From positions 310,001 through 374,000 of the forward strand of contig CAWDLI010000018.1 of assembly GCA_963803245.1 (NCBI GenBank): 64,000 nt of DNA, given 5' to 3'. Shown here piece by piece: positions 37,775 through 44,672 of the stretch (its first letter is position 1; every line of letters begins with the position of its first letter). The notes below the pieces were generated by a model. That model was not told the origin of the DNA. It did not search any database and saw only the letters and a list, made by a program, of their open reading frames with translations. The translations under genes and the position numbers were made by a program. This DNA is from JACVRW01 sp963803245. Its GTDB lineage: Bacteria > Actinomycetota > Thermoleophilia > Solirubrobacterales > Thermoleophilaceae.

Positions 37775-39046
37775 TCAGGCGGCTACGGGACTGCCCGTGG
37801 GCGTGCCCGGCGCCTGCTCGAGCACGTTGGCGGCCTCCACGAGGCGCCGCTGGTACTCGCTGCGCTGGAGCCGCGAGATCACGAGCCGCTGGACCTGGGC
37901 CGTGCCCTCGAACAGCTGGTAGATCTTCGCGTCGCGGAACCACTTCTCGAGCGGGCAGTCGGTGGTCTGCGCGTAGGGGCCTACGAGATCCATCAGCGTC
38001 GTGGTCGCCCACATCGCCGTGTCGCCGGCCTTCAGCTTCGACATCGAGCCCTGGCCGCCGGTCATCGGCACGCCGTTGCGTCCCATCCAGGCGGCACGCC
38101 AGACGAGCAGCCGGGCGCCCTCGATCTCCGTGGCCACGTCGGCCAGCGTCTGCTGGATGCGCTGCTGGTCGAGCAGCGGCACACCGTCCTCGGACTTGTC
38201 CTCGAGGTACTCGAGCGTCCACTCGTAGGCCGCCTGGGCGATTCCCAGGGCGGAAGCGCCCACCAGCGGGCGCGTCAGCTCGAACGTCGCGAGCGCACCC
38301 GAGGAACGGCCCGTGGACTGGCCCGAGCGCGCGCGCTCGAGCTTCTTCTGCAGCTTCTCGTACCCACCGAGCAGGTACTCCATCGGTACGCGGACGTCCT
38401 CGAGCACCACCTCGGCGGTCTGCGAGGCGCGGATGCCGAGCTTCGACTCCTTCTTGCCCATCGACAGCCCCGGGGTGTCCTTCGGCACGACGAACGACGC
38501 CTGGCCGCGATGGCCGAGGTCGGGGTCCACGGTCGCGACGACCACGGTCACGTCGGCGATCCCGCCGTTCGTGATGAAGACCTTCGTGCCGTTCAGGATC
38601 CACTCGTCGCCGTCCTGCTTCGCGGTGGTGCGCAGCGAGCGCACGTCCGAGCCGGCGCCGGCCTCCGTGACCGCGTAGGCGCCGAGCTTGATCTCGTCGC
38701 CCATCCCGAAGCACTCGGGGACCCAGCGGCCGATCTGCTCAGGCGTGCCCGAGCTTGCGATGCCGGCCGCCGCAAGCGATCCGCCCTGGATGGCGAGCGC
38801 GATTCCTGCGCAGCCCCAGTGCAGCTCCTCGGCGTAGATGCAGCTGATGACCCCGTCCGGGTCCTGCCCCATCCGCTGGATGTGGTCGAGCCCGTGCAGC
38901 CCCCATTCGCGCGCCGCCTTGATGGCCTCCCATGGCACGCCTTCCTCGCGGTCGTACTTGTCCGCGATCGGCCGGATGACCTCGCGGGCGAACCTGCGGC
39001 AGGTCTCCTGGAACTCGAGCTGCTCCTCGTTGAGCTTGAAATCCAT
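37775..39046 (-). CDS. acyl-CoA dehydrogenase
   Basis: 423 residues. N-terminal MDFKLNEEQLEFQETCRRFA, FAD-contact AYAVTEAGAGSDVRSL, GTKVFITNGG, then DQQRIQQTLADVATEIEGARLLVWRAAW and C-terminal KIYQLFEGTAQVQRLVISR, which contains the catalytic Glu of the FEGTxQ motif. Oxidises an acyl-CoA to the 2-enoyl-CoA and passes electrons to ETF. ATG at 39046 with GGAGG 11 bases upstream is preferred over the GTG 21 bases earlier. A TetR-type operator lies just upstream. Confidence 0.93.
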   Translation of the reverse strand: MDFKLNEEQLEFQETCRRFAREVIRPIADKYDREEGVPWEAIKAAREWGLHGLDHIQRMGQDPDGVISCIYAEELHWGCAGIALAIQGGSLAAAGIASSGTPEQIGRWVPECFGMGDEIKLGAYAVTEAGAGSDVRSLRTTAKQDGDEWILNGTKVFITNGGIADVTVVVATVDPDLGHRGQASFVVPKDTPGLSMGKKESKLGIRASQTAEVVLEDVRVPMEYLLGGYEKLQKKLERARSGQSTGRSSGALATFELTRPLVGASALGIAQAAYEWTLEYLEDKSEDGVPLLDQQRIQQTLADVATEIEGARLLVWRAAWMGRNGVPMTGGQGSMSKLKAGDTAMWATTTLMDLVGPYAQTTDCPLEKWFRDAKIYQLFEGTAQVQRLVISRLQRSEYQRRLVEAANVLEQAPGTPTGSPVAA

Positions 39047-39070
39047 CGTCGGGGCGCCTCCGGGCACTGG

Positions 39071-39086
39071 TTGACTGACCAGTCAA
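39071..39086. promoter_or_regulatory. TetR-type operator of the acyl-CoA dehydrogenase
   Basis: TTGACTG-AC-CAGTCAA is a perfect palindrome with 7-base arms, directly downstream of a TACGAT -10 (39086-39091, minus strand). Typical of TetR-family repressors of fatty-acid genes. The regulator gene is not adjacent. Confidence 0.7.
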
Positions 39087-39177
39087 TCGTACCCTGAGAT
39101 GGGGTCGACCGCGCATCGATCGGCGCAATCGCACCCCCTCGGCTATCGCCGCCGCCCTAGCTATCGTGCGCCGCGCC

Positions 39178-40347
39178 GTGCGTAGGACCCTGGCCATACT
39201 CGTCTTTGCAGCGCTGGCGCTCGCCGGATGCAGCCTCGGCGACGACGATCCGCAGCCCGGCGGTCCGGGAGCGTCGAGCGAGGACGAGCAGGCCGCCGAG
39301 AAGCTCGGCTTCCCGTATACGGCGACCCGCAACACCGTTCGCGTGCCCGGCGGCGACGCCGCGGCCGACGCGGCAGGCGTGGCCAGCGCTCTCTTCCCGG
39401 CCACCTCGGAGGCGGACCGGCCCACCGCCGTGGTCCTCGTGGACCGCGGCGACTGGCAGTCCGCGGTGGCGGCGTCGGTGCTGGCAGGGCCGCCGATCGC
39501 CGCGCCGATACTCCTCACCGACGGGAACGGCCTGCCGGCCGTGACCTCGGAGACGCTCGACCAGCTCGACCCGCGCGGCTCGGACCTGTCGAAGGACGCC
39601 CAGGTGATCCGGATCGGCAACGACGTGGCGCGGCCGGACGGGTACAAGACCGCGGTGGTCGAGGGCGACGACGCCTACGAGCGGGCGGCTGCGGTCGACC
39701 GCTTCTTCTCGGCCGCGCGCGGCCGCCCCTCCCAGAACGTGGTGCTCTATTCGGGCGAGGAGGCCGAGTGGGCGATGCCGGCCGCGGCCTGGGCCGCCCG
39801 CTCCGGGAACGCCGCTCTCCCGGTCGAGCGCGACTCGGTGCCCGAGCCGATCGTGAAGGCGCTGCGCGAGCACGATCGTCCCAACGTCTACGTGCTCGGA
39901 CCGGAGCGGGTCGTGTCGAAGCGGGTCGTGGCCCAGCTCGAGAAGGGCCTCGCCGGCTCGGTCAACCGGGTGGAGGGCCCCACCCCGGTCGAGAACGCGA
40001 TCGCGTTCGCGCGCTACCGCCAGGGCGACTTCGGATGGGGCGTGGAGGTCCCGGGCTACAACTTCGTGGTGGCAAGCACCTCGCGGCCGCTCGACGCCGC
40101 TGCCGCGGCGTCGCTCGCCACCCGCGGAGTGTTCGCCCCGCTGCTGCTCACCGACCGAGCCGCCGACCTGCCGCCGGCGCTCGAGAGCTACTTCCTGAGC
40201 GTCCAGCCCGGCTATGAGGACGACCCCGGGCAGGCCGTCTACAACCGCGTCTGGATACTCGGCGACGCCGACACCATCTCGCTCCGCGCCCAGGCGCGCC
40301 TCGACCGGATCACCGAGCTGATCCCGGTCCAGGCGACCGCGCCCTGA
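39178..40347 (+). CDS. lipoprotein with cell-wall-binding repeat 2 domains
   Basis: 389 residues. Lipoprotein signal VRRTLAILVFAALALAGC, an acidic linker, then repeated units typical of CW_binding_2 (PF04122): VRVPGGDAAADAAGVASALFP, PTAVVLVDRGDWQSAVAASVLAGPPIAAPILLTD, NVYVLGPERVVSKRVVAQLE and YNRVWILGDADTISLRAQARL. The domain anchors proteins to the cell wall of Gram-positives; here no catalytic domain is attached. GTG at 39178 is 10 bases after a TATCGT -10; a GTG at 39166 would overlap that element. Confidence 0.75.
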   Translation: MRRTLAILVFAALALAGCSLGDDDPQPGGPGASSEDEQAAEKLGFPYTATRNTVRVPGGDAAADAAGVASALFPATSEADRPTAVVLVDRGDWQSAVAASVLAGPPIAAPILLTDGNGLPAVTSETLDQLDPRGSDLSKDAQVIRIGNDVARPDGYKTAVVEGDDAYERAAAVDRFFSAARGRPSQNVVLYSGEEAEWAMPAAAWAARSGNAALPVERDSVPEPIVKALREHDRPNVYVLGPERVVSKRVVAQLEKGLAGSVNRVEGPTPVENAIAFARYRQGDFGWGVEVPGYNFVVASTSRPLDAAAAASLATRGVFAPLLLTDRAADLPPALESYFLSVQPGYEDDPGQAVYNRVWILGDADTISLRAQARLDRITELIPVQATAP

Positions 40348-40354
40348 GGCCGGA

Positions 40355-40360
40355 TAACCT
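40355..40360 (+). promoter_or_regulatory. -10-like element
   Basis: TAACCT, 7 bases, then GTG at 40368; leaderless spacing. Confidence 0.4.
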
Positions 40361-40367
40361 CCCGCCC

Positions 40368-40634
40368 GTGAGCGAGTACGAGCGCCCCGATCGCGCGGTC
40401 CGCGAGCCGACCCTGGAGGACGTGCGCCAGTTGATGGGCGCCTCCACCCCCCACTTCGCGCTCCAGATCCGGAACCGGATCCAGAACCTGGTCGCGGGCC
40501 TCCCGCCGGACCACCCGGCGCGCGTGGAGGGCGAGCGTGAGATCGCCCGGCTCGAGGAGCTCGCCTGGGGCTCGGAGCGGCGCGGGCCGATCCAGGCCCA
40601 CGAGCACGGCTTGCCCAGCTTCCCGGGCGAGTAG
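40368..40634 (+). CDS. conserved hypothetical protein, 88 residues
   Basis: A mixed-charge soluble protein: EYERPDRAVREPTLEDVRQLMGASTPHFALQIRNRIQNLVAGLPPDHPARVEGEREIARLEELA. Mostly helical, no Cys, no signal. I do not recognise a family. Codon usage fits its neighbours and it follows a leaderless promoter. It sits between a wall-binding lipoprotein and a USP-like protein with no functional link visible. Confidence 0.6.
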   Translation: MSEYERPDRAVREPTLEDVRQLMGASTPHFALQIRNRIQNLVAGLPPDHPARVEGEREIARLEELAWGSERRGPIQAHEHGLPSFPGE

Positions 40635-40692
40635 CGGGACGCGCCTCACGGGCGTAGGCTCGCCTTGGCAAGCTTCAACAAGGGGAGAGCCA

Positions 40693-41196
40693 ATGGCCTG
40701 GGAGTTCAGGATTCTGGTCGTTGCCAACGTGACCGCGGAGTCCCCGGAGCTGATCGCCGCGTTGAAGGACCGCTCGAACAGGGAGCGGTGCGCCTTCACT
40801 CTGCTGGTGCCCGCGCCGGCCGGCGGGAGCGTCGGCCGCGAGGCCGCCGAGGAGCGGCTGGCTGCCGCGCTTGCGGCCATGCGCGCCCAGGGGCTGACGG
40901 TGGACGGCGAGGTGGGCGACCAGGACCCGATTGCCGCGGTCCACGAGACCTGGGACCCGGCGCAGTACGACGAGGTGTTCGTCTCGACGCTGCCCACGGG
41001 CGCCTCGCGCTGGCTGCAGGTGGATCTCCCGCACCGGGTAGAACGGCTCACGAACGTGCCCGTCACGCACGTGGTGGCGCACCCGGAGCGCCCCGCCGCG
41101 CACGCCGAGCCGGCACGCACGCCCGAGCGCCAGGGAGTGCTCGCGCCGTTCGCCGCGCTCAGCGGGCGCCGTCCGAAGGACGCTCCGCGCGCTTAG
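40693..41196 (+). CDS. universal-stress-like (USP-fold) protein
   Basis: 167 residues. Opening strand FRILVVANVTAESPELIAALKDRS, then CAFTLLVPAP, a Val-Asp-Gly-Glu-Val-Gly-Asp-Gln-Asp-Pro turn and DEVFVSTLPTGASRWLQVDLPHRVERLTNVPVTHVVAHPE, resembling the nucleotide-binding-like fold of USP proteins and the C-terminal part of some amino-acid permeases. ATG at 40693 has AGGGGAGAG 6 bases upstream, and a TAGGCT -10 lies at 40653, so unlike many neighbours this gene has a true leader. Role unknown. Confidence 0.6.
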   Translation: MAWEFRILVVANVTAESPELIAALKDRSNRERCAFTLLVPAPAGGSVGREAAEERLAAALAAMRAQGLTVDGEVGDQDPIAAVHETWDPAQYDEVFVSTLPTGASRWLQVDLPHRVERLTNVPVTHVVAHPERPAAHAEPARTPERQGVLAPFAALSGRRPKDAPRA

Positions 41197-41203
41197 AGCG
41201 CCG

Positions 41204-42220
41204 CTAGGCCGGGGTGGGCTCGGCCGCGAGCCCGCGCAGCTCGGCCACGCGGTCGCGGTGCTCGCCGGCGGACCCGTAGAGGATGCCGCCCGCCTTGGCG
41301 CGCTTCAGGAAGAAGTGCAGATCGTGCTCCCAGGTGAAGCCGATGCCGCCGTGCACCTGCAGCGACGAGGCAGCGACGCGCCAGGCCGCGTCCGAGGCGT
41401 AGGCCTTCGCCATCGAGGCAGCCGCGGGCAGCGACTCCGTCTCGGCGTCCGCGGTCCACGCCGCGTAGTAGGAGGCCGAGCGCGCCCCTTCAGTCTCGAG
41501 CAGCATCTGAGCGCAGCGGTGCGATACCGCCTGGTAGGCGCCGATCGGACGCCCGAACTGCTTGCGGTCACGGGCGTACTCGACCGCCATCTCCATGGTG
41601 CGCTGCGCCACCCCGGTGAGCTCGGCTGCCAGCGCGACGGAAATCCGGTCGAGCGCCGCTCCCGCGTCGCCCGGCAGCGCATCGCCGCCGTCCGCCCGCA
41701 CGCGCGCGAACCGGCGCGTGGCGTCGATCGTCTCGACCGGCTCCACCTCCGCCTGTGCGCCCTCGACCAGCCTGCCGCCGTCGCGGTTGAGGAGCACGAT
41801 CAGGTCGGCCCCCTCGGCGTCCGGCACGAGCCGAGCCTCGCCGTTGGTGGCGAGCCCGGCGGTGGCGCGCACCTCGCCCGAGGCGATCCCGGGCAGCCAG
41901 CGCTCGCGCTGCTCGTCGGAACCGGCCACCTCGAGCGCGAGTCCCGCCGCCACGCCGGAGAGGAAGGGCAGCGGCGCGAGTGCGTAGCCGAGCTCCTCCA
42001 TGAGGATCACCAGCTCCACGATGCCGAGGCCCTGTCCGCCGTGCTCGTCGGAGACGAAGATCCCGGGCCAGCCGAGCTCGCAGATCTCCTTCCAGGCGTC
42101 GTCGTCGTAGGTGCCGCCCTCGGCGAGCGCGCGCACGCGCTCAGCCGTGAAGCGGGCCGCCAGGAAGTCCTTGGCGGTGCGCTTGATGGCCTGCTGGTCG
42201 TCTGAGAAGTCGAAGTTCAC
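41204..42220 (-). CDS. acyl-CoA dehydrogenase, small-type subunit
   Basis: 338 residues, shorter than usual. MNFDFSDDQQAIKRTAKDFL, GWPGIFVSDEHGGQGLGIVEL, AQRTMEMAVEYARDRKQFGRPIGAYQAVSHRCA, and LQVHGGIGFTWEHDLHFFLKRAK match the FadE branch used for steroid side chains and similar substrates, where two unequal subunits form an alpha2beta2 enzyme. It is read after the gene at 42234, 13 bases apart, supporting a heteromer. Substrate unknown. Confidence 0.9.
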   Translation of the reverse strand: MNFDFSDDQQAIKRTAKDFLAARFTAERVRALAEGGTYDDDAWKEICELGWPGIFVSDEHGGQGLGIVELVILMEELGYALAPLPFLSGVAAGLALEVAGSDEQRERWLPGIASGEVRATAGLATNGEARLVPDAEGADLIVLLNRDGGRLVEGAQAEVEPVETIDATRRFARVRADGGDALPGDAGAALDRISVALAAELTGVAQRTMEMAVEYARDRKQFGRPIGAYQAVSHRCAQMLLETEGARSASYYAAWTADAETESLPAAASMAKAYASDAAWRVAASSLQVHGGIGFTWEHDLHFFLKRAKAGGILYGSAGEHRDRVAELRGLAAEPTPA

Positions 42221-42233
42221 GTGGTTCCTATCC

Positions 42234-43370
42234 CTAGCGCAGCTTCGGCAGGCCGAGCACCCGCTCGGCGACGATGTTCTTGAGGATCTCGGTGGTCCCG
42301 CCCTCGATCGAGTTCGCTCGCGCGCGCAGGAACCGGTACGTCCACGGGGAGTCCCAGAGCGCCCCGTCCTCGCCGAGGATGTCCACCGCGAGCTCGGTGA
42401 GCGACTGGTTGAGCTCGCCCCACTGCCACTTGACCACGGAGCCCTCGGGCCCCGGGATGCCGGTCTTCATGATCGCCGTGAGGCCGCGCCAGGCGTTCAG
42501 GCGAAGCAGCTCCACCTCGATCGCAAGCTGACCGAGGCGCTGGCGCACGACGGGGTCGGCGGTCACGCCGCGCTCGCGGGCCAGCTCGGCGAGCTCCTCG
42601 AGTGCGATCCGCATGCCGGCCGCCGCCGCGGCGCCGAGGCCGGCACGCTCGTGCATCAGCGTCGTGATCGCGACCGTCCAGCCGTTCCCCACACCGCCGA
42701 CGACGTTCTCGTCGGGGATGTGCGCCTCCTCGATGAAGAGCTCGTTGAACTCCGCCTCACCGGTGATCTGCCGAAGCGGGCGCACCTGCACGGCCTCCTG
42801 CTCCATGTCCATGATGAAGTAGGTGAGTCCCTGGTGCTTGGGCGCGTCAGGGTCGGTCCGCGCCACGAGCATGCACCATTTGGCCTTGTGCGCGTAGGTG
42901 GTCCAGACCTTCTGCCCGGTCACGACCCAGTCGCCGTTCGACTTCACGGCGCGCGTCTTCAGCGACGCGAGGTCCGACCCCGACTCGGGCTCGGAGAAGC
43001 CCTGGCACCAGATCTCGTCGCCCGAGAGGATCGGCCGGAGCCAGCGCTCCTTCTGGGCGTCGTCGCCGTGCGCGATGACCACGGGCCCGCCCATGACCAT
43101 GCCCAGCACGTTGGCCGGCGACGGAGCCTTGGCGGTGGCCATCTCCTCGCCGAAGAGGGCCTGCTCCACGAGCGTGGCGCCGCGGCCGCCGTACTCCTTC
43201 GGCCACGAGAACCCGGCGTACCCGGCCTCCAGGAGGCGCTTCTGCCAGGCCCTCCGGTGCTCGAAGGCGGCGTCGTCCCCGGGCGGGTCCTCACCGGGAT
43301 GGTTGTCGGCGAGCCAGGCCCGGAGCTCGTCCCGGAATGCCTCTTCTGACGGCGACAGCGTGAGATCCAT
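42234..43370 (-). CDS. acyl-CoA dehydrogenase, large-type subunit
   Basis: 378 residues. AGFSWPKEYGGRGATLVEQALF, WCQGFSEPESGSDLASLKTRA (FAD/substrate), VVTGQKVWTTYAHKAKWCMLVARTD, and SIEGGTTEILKNIVAERVLGLPK at the C-terminus. Partner of the gene at 41204 by adjacency, like FadE26/FadE27-type pairs of actinobacteria. ATG at 43370. The wider neighbourhood gives no pathway marker such as a Mce or Kst gene. Confidence 0.92.
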   Translation of the reverse strand: MDLTLSPSEEAFRDELRAWLADNHPGEDPPGDDAAFEHRRAWQKRLLEAGYAGFSWPKEYGGRGATLVEQALFGEEMATAKAPSPANVLGMVMGGPVVIAHGDDAQKERWLRPILSGDEIWCQGFSEPESGSDLASLKTRAVKSNGDWVVTGQKVWTTYAHKAKWCMLVARTDPDAPKHQGLTYFIMDMEQEAVQVRPLRQITGEAEFNELFIEEAHIPDENVVGGVGNGWTVAITTLMHERAGLGAAAAAGMRIALEELAELARERGVTADPVVRQRLGQLAIEVELLRLNAWRGLTAIMKTGIPGPEGSVVKWQWGELNQSLTELAVDILGEDGALWDSPWTYRFLRARANSIEGGTTEILKNIVAERVLGLPKLR

Positions 43371-43381
43371 GGCGGCGCACT

Positions 43382-44176
43382 CTAACCCCCCGCCGCTCCC
43401 GCGGGAATCGAAGCGGGCCCGAGGCCGCGCAGCAGGCGGCGTGCGACGCCCTCGAGCGTGCGCTTCCCGTAGTCGTGACTCGGGCTCGAGGTGGTCATGA
43501 TCGCCACCGACAGCCGGCGGCCTCCGCGACGCAGCAGCGCGACCTGGTGGTCCACCGCGCCGGAGCCCGAGCCCCAGCCGCCCTTGAAGTAGAGGGCCCA
43601 GCCGGGGTGGCGCACGCGGCCGATCCCCCAGCGCTGCGAGGGCACGATCGAGCCGAGCAGGCGCATGGCGGTGCGACGGTGGCGCCGCGGCACCAGCCGC
43701 TCGACGTGCAGGAGGAAGCGGCTCTGATCGGAGGCGTCCACGCTCGAGAGGCCCCACACCGGGGCCGGGTGGAACCGGCGCATTCCGGCCCGCCGCGCCA
43801 GCAGCACGAGGCCGGCGTCGCCCACGATGCCGCGCACCCGCGTGGCGGTCACGTTGTCGGACCAGCGCACCATCGGCGTGAGCAGGGCGCGATCGGCCGG
43901 GCGCAGGACCCGGGAGCGGACCTCGGCCCGGCGCAGGTAGGCGACCAGCAGCATCACCTTCAGCACGCTGGCCGCCGGCACGGCGCGCCGGGCGTCGCGG
44001 CCCCAGACGCGGTGCTCGGTGCGCACCGCGAACGAGACCGTGCCCGCTCGCCCGGCGGCGTAGGCGCCCGCGCGGTCCACGTGCGGCTCCCACTCGGGCG
44101 CCGCCTGGGCGGCATGCGCGGCCGGCGTGAGCGCGAGCGCAAGGGCGGCGAACGTAAGGCCACGCTTGACCGGCAC
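43382..44176 (-). CDS. secreted class A beta-lactamase-fold serine hydrolase
   Basis: 264 residues. Signal peptide (VPVKRGLTFAALALALTPAAHAA), then AVPAASVLKVM giving Ser70-x-x-Lys73, WSDN near 105-108 (SDN motif) and YFKGGWGSG (KGG in place of KTG) near 208. These are the class A active-site boxes; the catalytic Glu loop is not clear. It may be a beta-lactamase, or a wall peptidase relative. GTG start; CATAAT lies 6 bases upstream. Confidence 0.78.
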   Translation of the reverse strand: MPVKRGLTFAALALALTPAAHAAQAAPEWEPHVDRAGAYAAGRAGTVSFAVRTEHRVWGRDARRAVPAASVLKVMLLVAYLRRAEVRSRVLRPADRALLTPMVRWSDNVTATRVRGIVGDAGLVLLARRAGMRRFHPAPVWGLSSVDASDQSRFLLHVERLVPRRHRRTAMRLLGSIVPSQRWGIGRVRHPGWALYFKGGWGSGSGAVDHQVALLRRGGRRLSVAIMTTSSPSHDYGKRTLEGVARRLLRGLGPASIPAGAAGG

Positions 44177-44182
44177 AGCTGG

Positions 44183-44188
44183 ATTATG
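44183..44188 (-). promoter_or_regulatory. -10 element of the serine hydrolase
   Basis: CATAAT on the minus strand, 6 bases before the GTG at 44176; leaderless spacing. Confidence 0.45.
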
Positions 44189-44214
44189 AGTGGGAGCGAC
44201 GACCGTGTGAGGGC

Positions 44215-44241
44215 CCTGGCCTCGTCTTGACCGAGGCCAGG
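44215..44241 (-). terminator. terminator-like hairpin after the small membrane peptide
   Basis: A perfect 10-base stem CCTGGCCTCG / CGAGGCCAGG (44215-44224, 44232-44241) with a 7-base loop, 36 bases past the stop at 44278. No T-run follows. Confidence 0.55.
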
Positions 44242-44277
44242 ACCCCCACGGCGCTGCCGGCCCTCGGGCGGGTCGGT

Positions 44278-44565
44278 CTAGCGGCCCGAGATCGATGCTG
44301 CGGTGCTGCTCTCGTCCGGCCCGCCCGCCGGGCGCGAGCCGAGCGTCGCGGCCACACCGCTCTCCTCCGGACCGCCGCCGGCGCGGAGGCTCGGCTGAGC
44401 CTGGGCACCGAGCGAGCCCGCGTCCTGAGAGGAGTCCCCGCCGAGCGCGAGCACGAGCGCCACCGTGGCAACGGCCACGAGCGCGAGGAGGCCCGCGATC
44501 CACGCGGTGCTCCTCCGGGGCAGATGGGTGGGAAGGGAAATCCTGGGCTGGGTGACCTGCGACAT
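44278..44565 (-). CDS. small single-span membrane peptide with C-terminal repeat
   Basis: 95 residues. Basic cytoplasmic start, one helix (TAWIAGLLALVAVATVALVLAL, about 22-42), then an outside tail with two similar units, AGGGPEESGVAATLGSR and AGGPDESSTAASISGR. Good Shine-Dalgarno (AGGAGG 8 bases upstream of ATG 44565). Not a family I can name; GGPEE-repeat tails next to SARP/AAA regulators recur in this order as far as I recall. It is divergent from the regulator, suggesting a functional link. Confidence 0.65.
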   Translation of the reverse strand: MSQVTQPRISLPTHLPRRSTAWIAGLLALVAVATVALVLALGGDSSQDAGSLGAQAQPSLRAGGGPEESGVAATLGSRPAGGPDESSTAASISGR

Positions 44566-44637
44566 GACCGACCTCCTGGTGTGGTTGATGACGTCGGCCA
44601 GCATGCGGAGGCACGGCTTCAAGACGGATACGAGGCG

Positions 44638-44653
44638 GTAACGGGCGTGTTAC
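44638..44653. promoter_or_regulatory. possible operator upstream of the SARP regulator
   Basis: GTAAC-GGGCGT-GTTAC, a palindrome with 5-base arms, 19 bases before the ATG of the large regulator and between two divergent genes. Short, so chance is possible. Confidence 0.35.
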
Positions 44654-44672
44654 GGTCGCGCCCGGACCGCCC

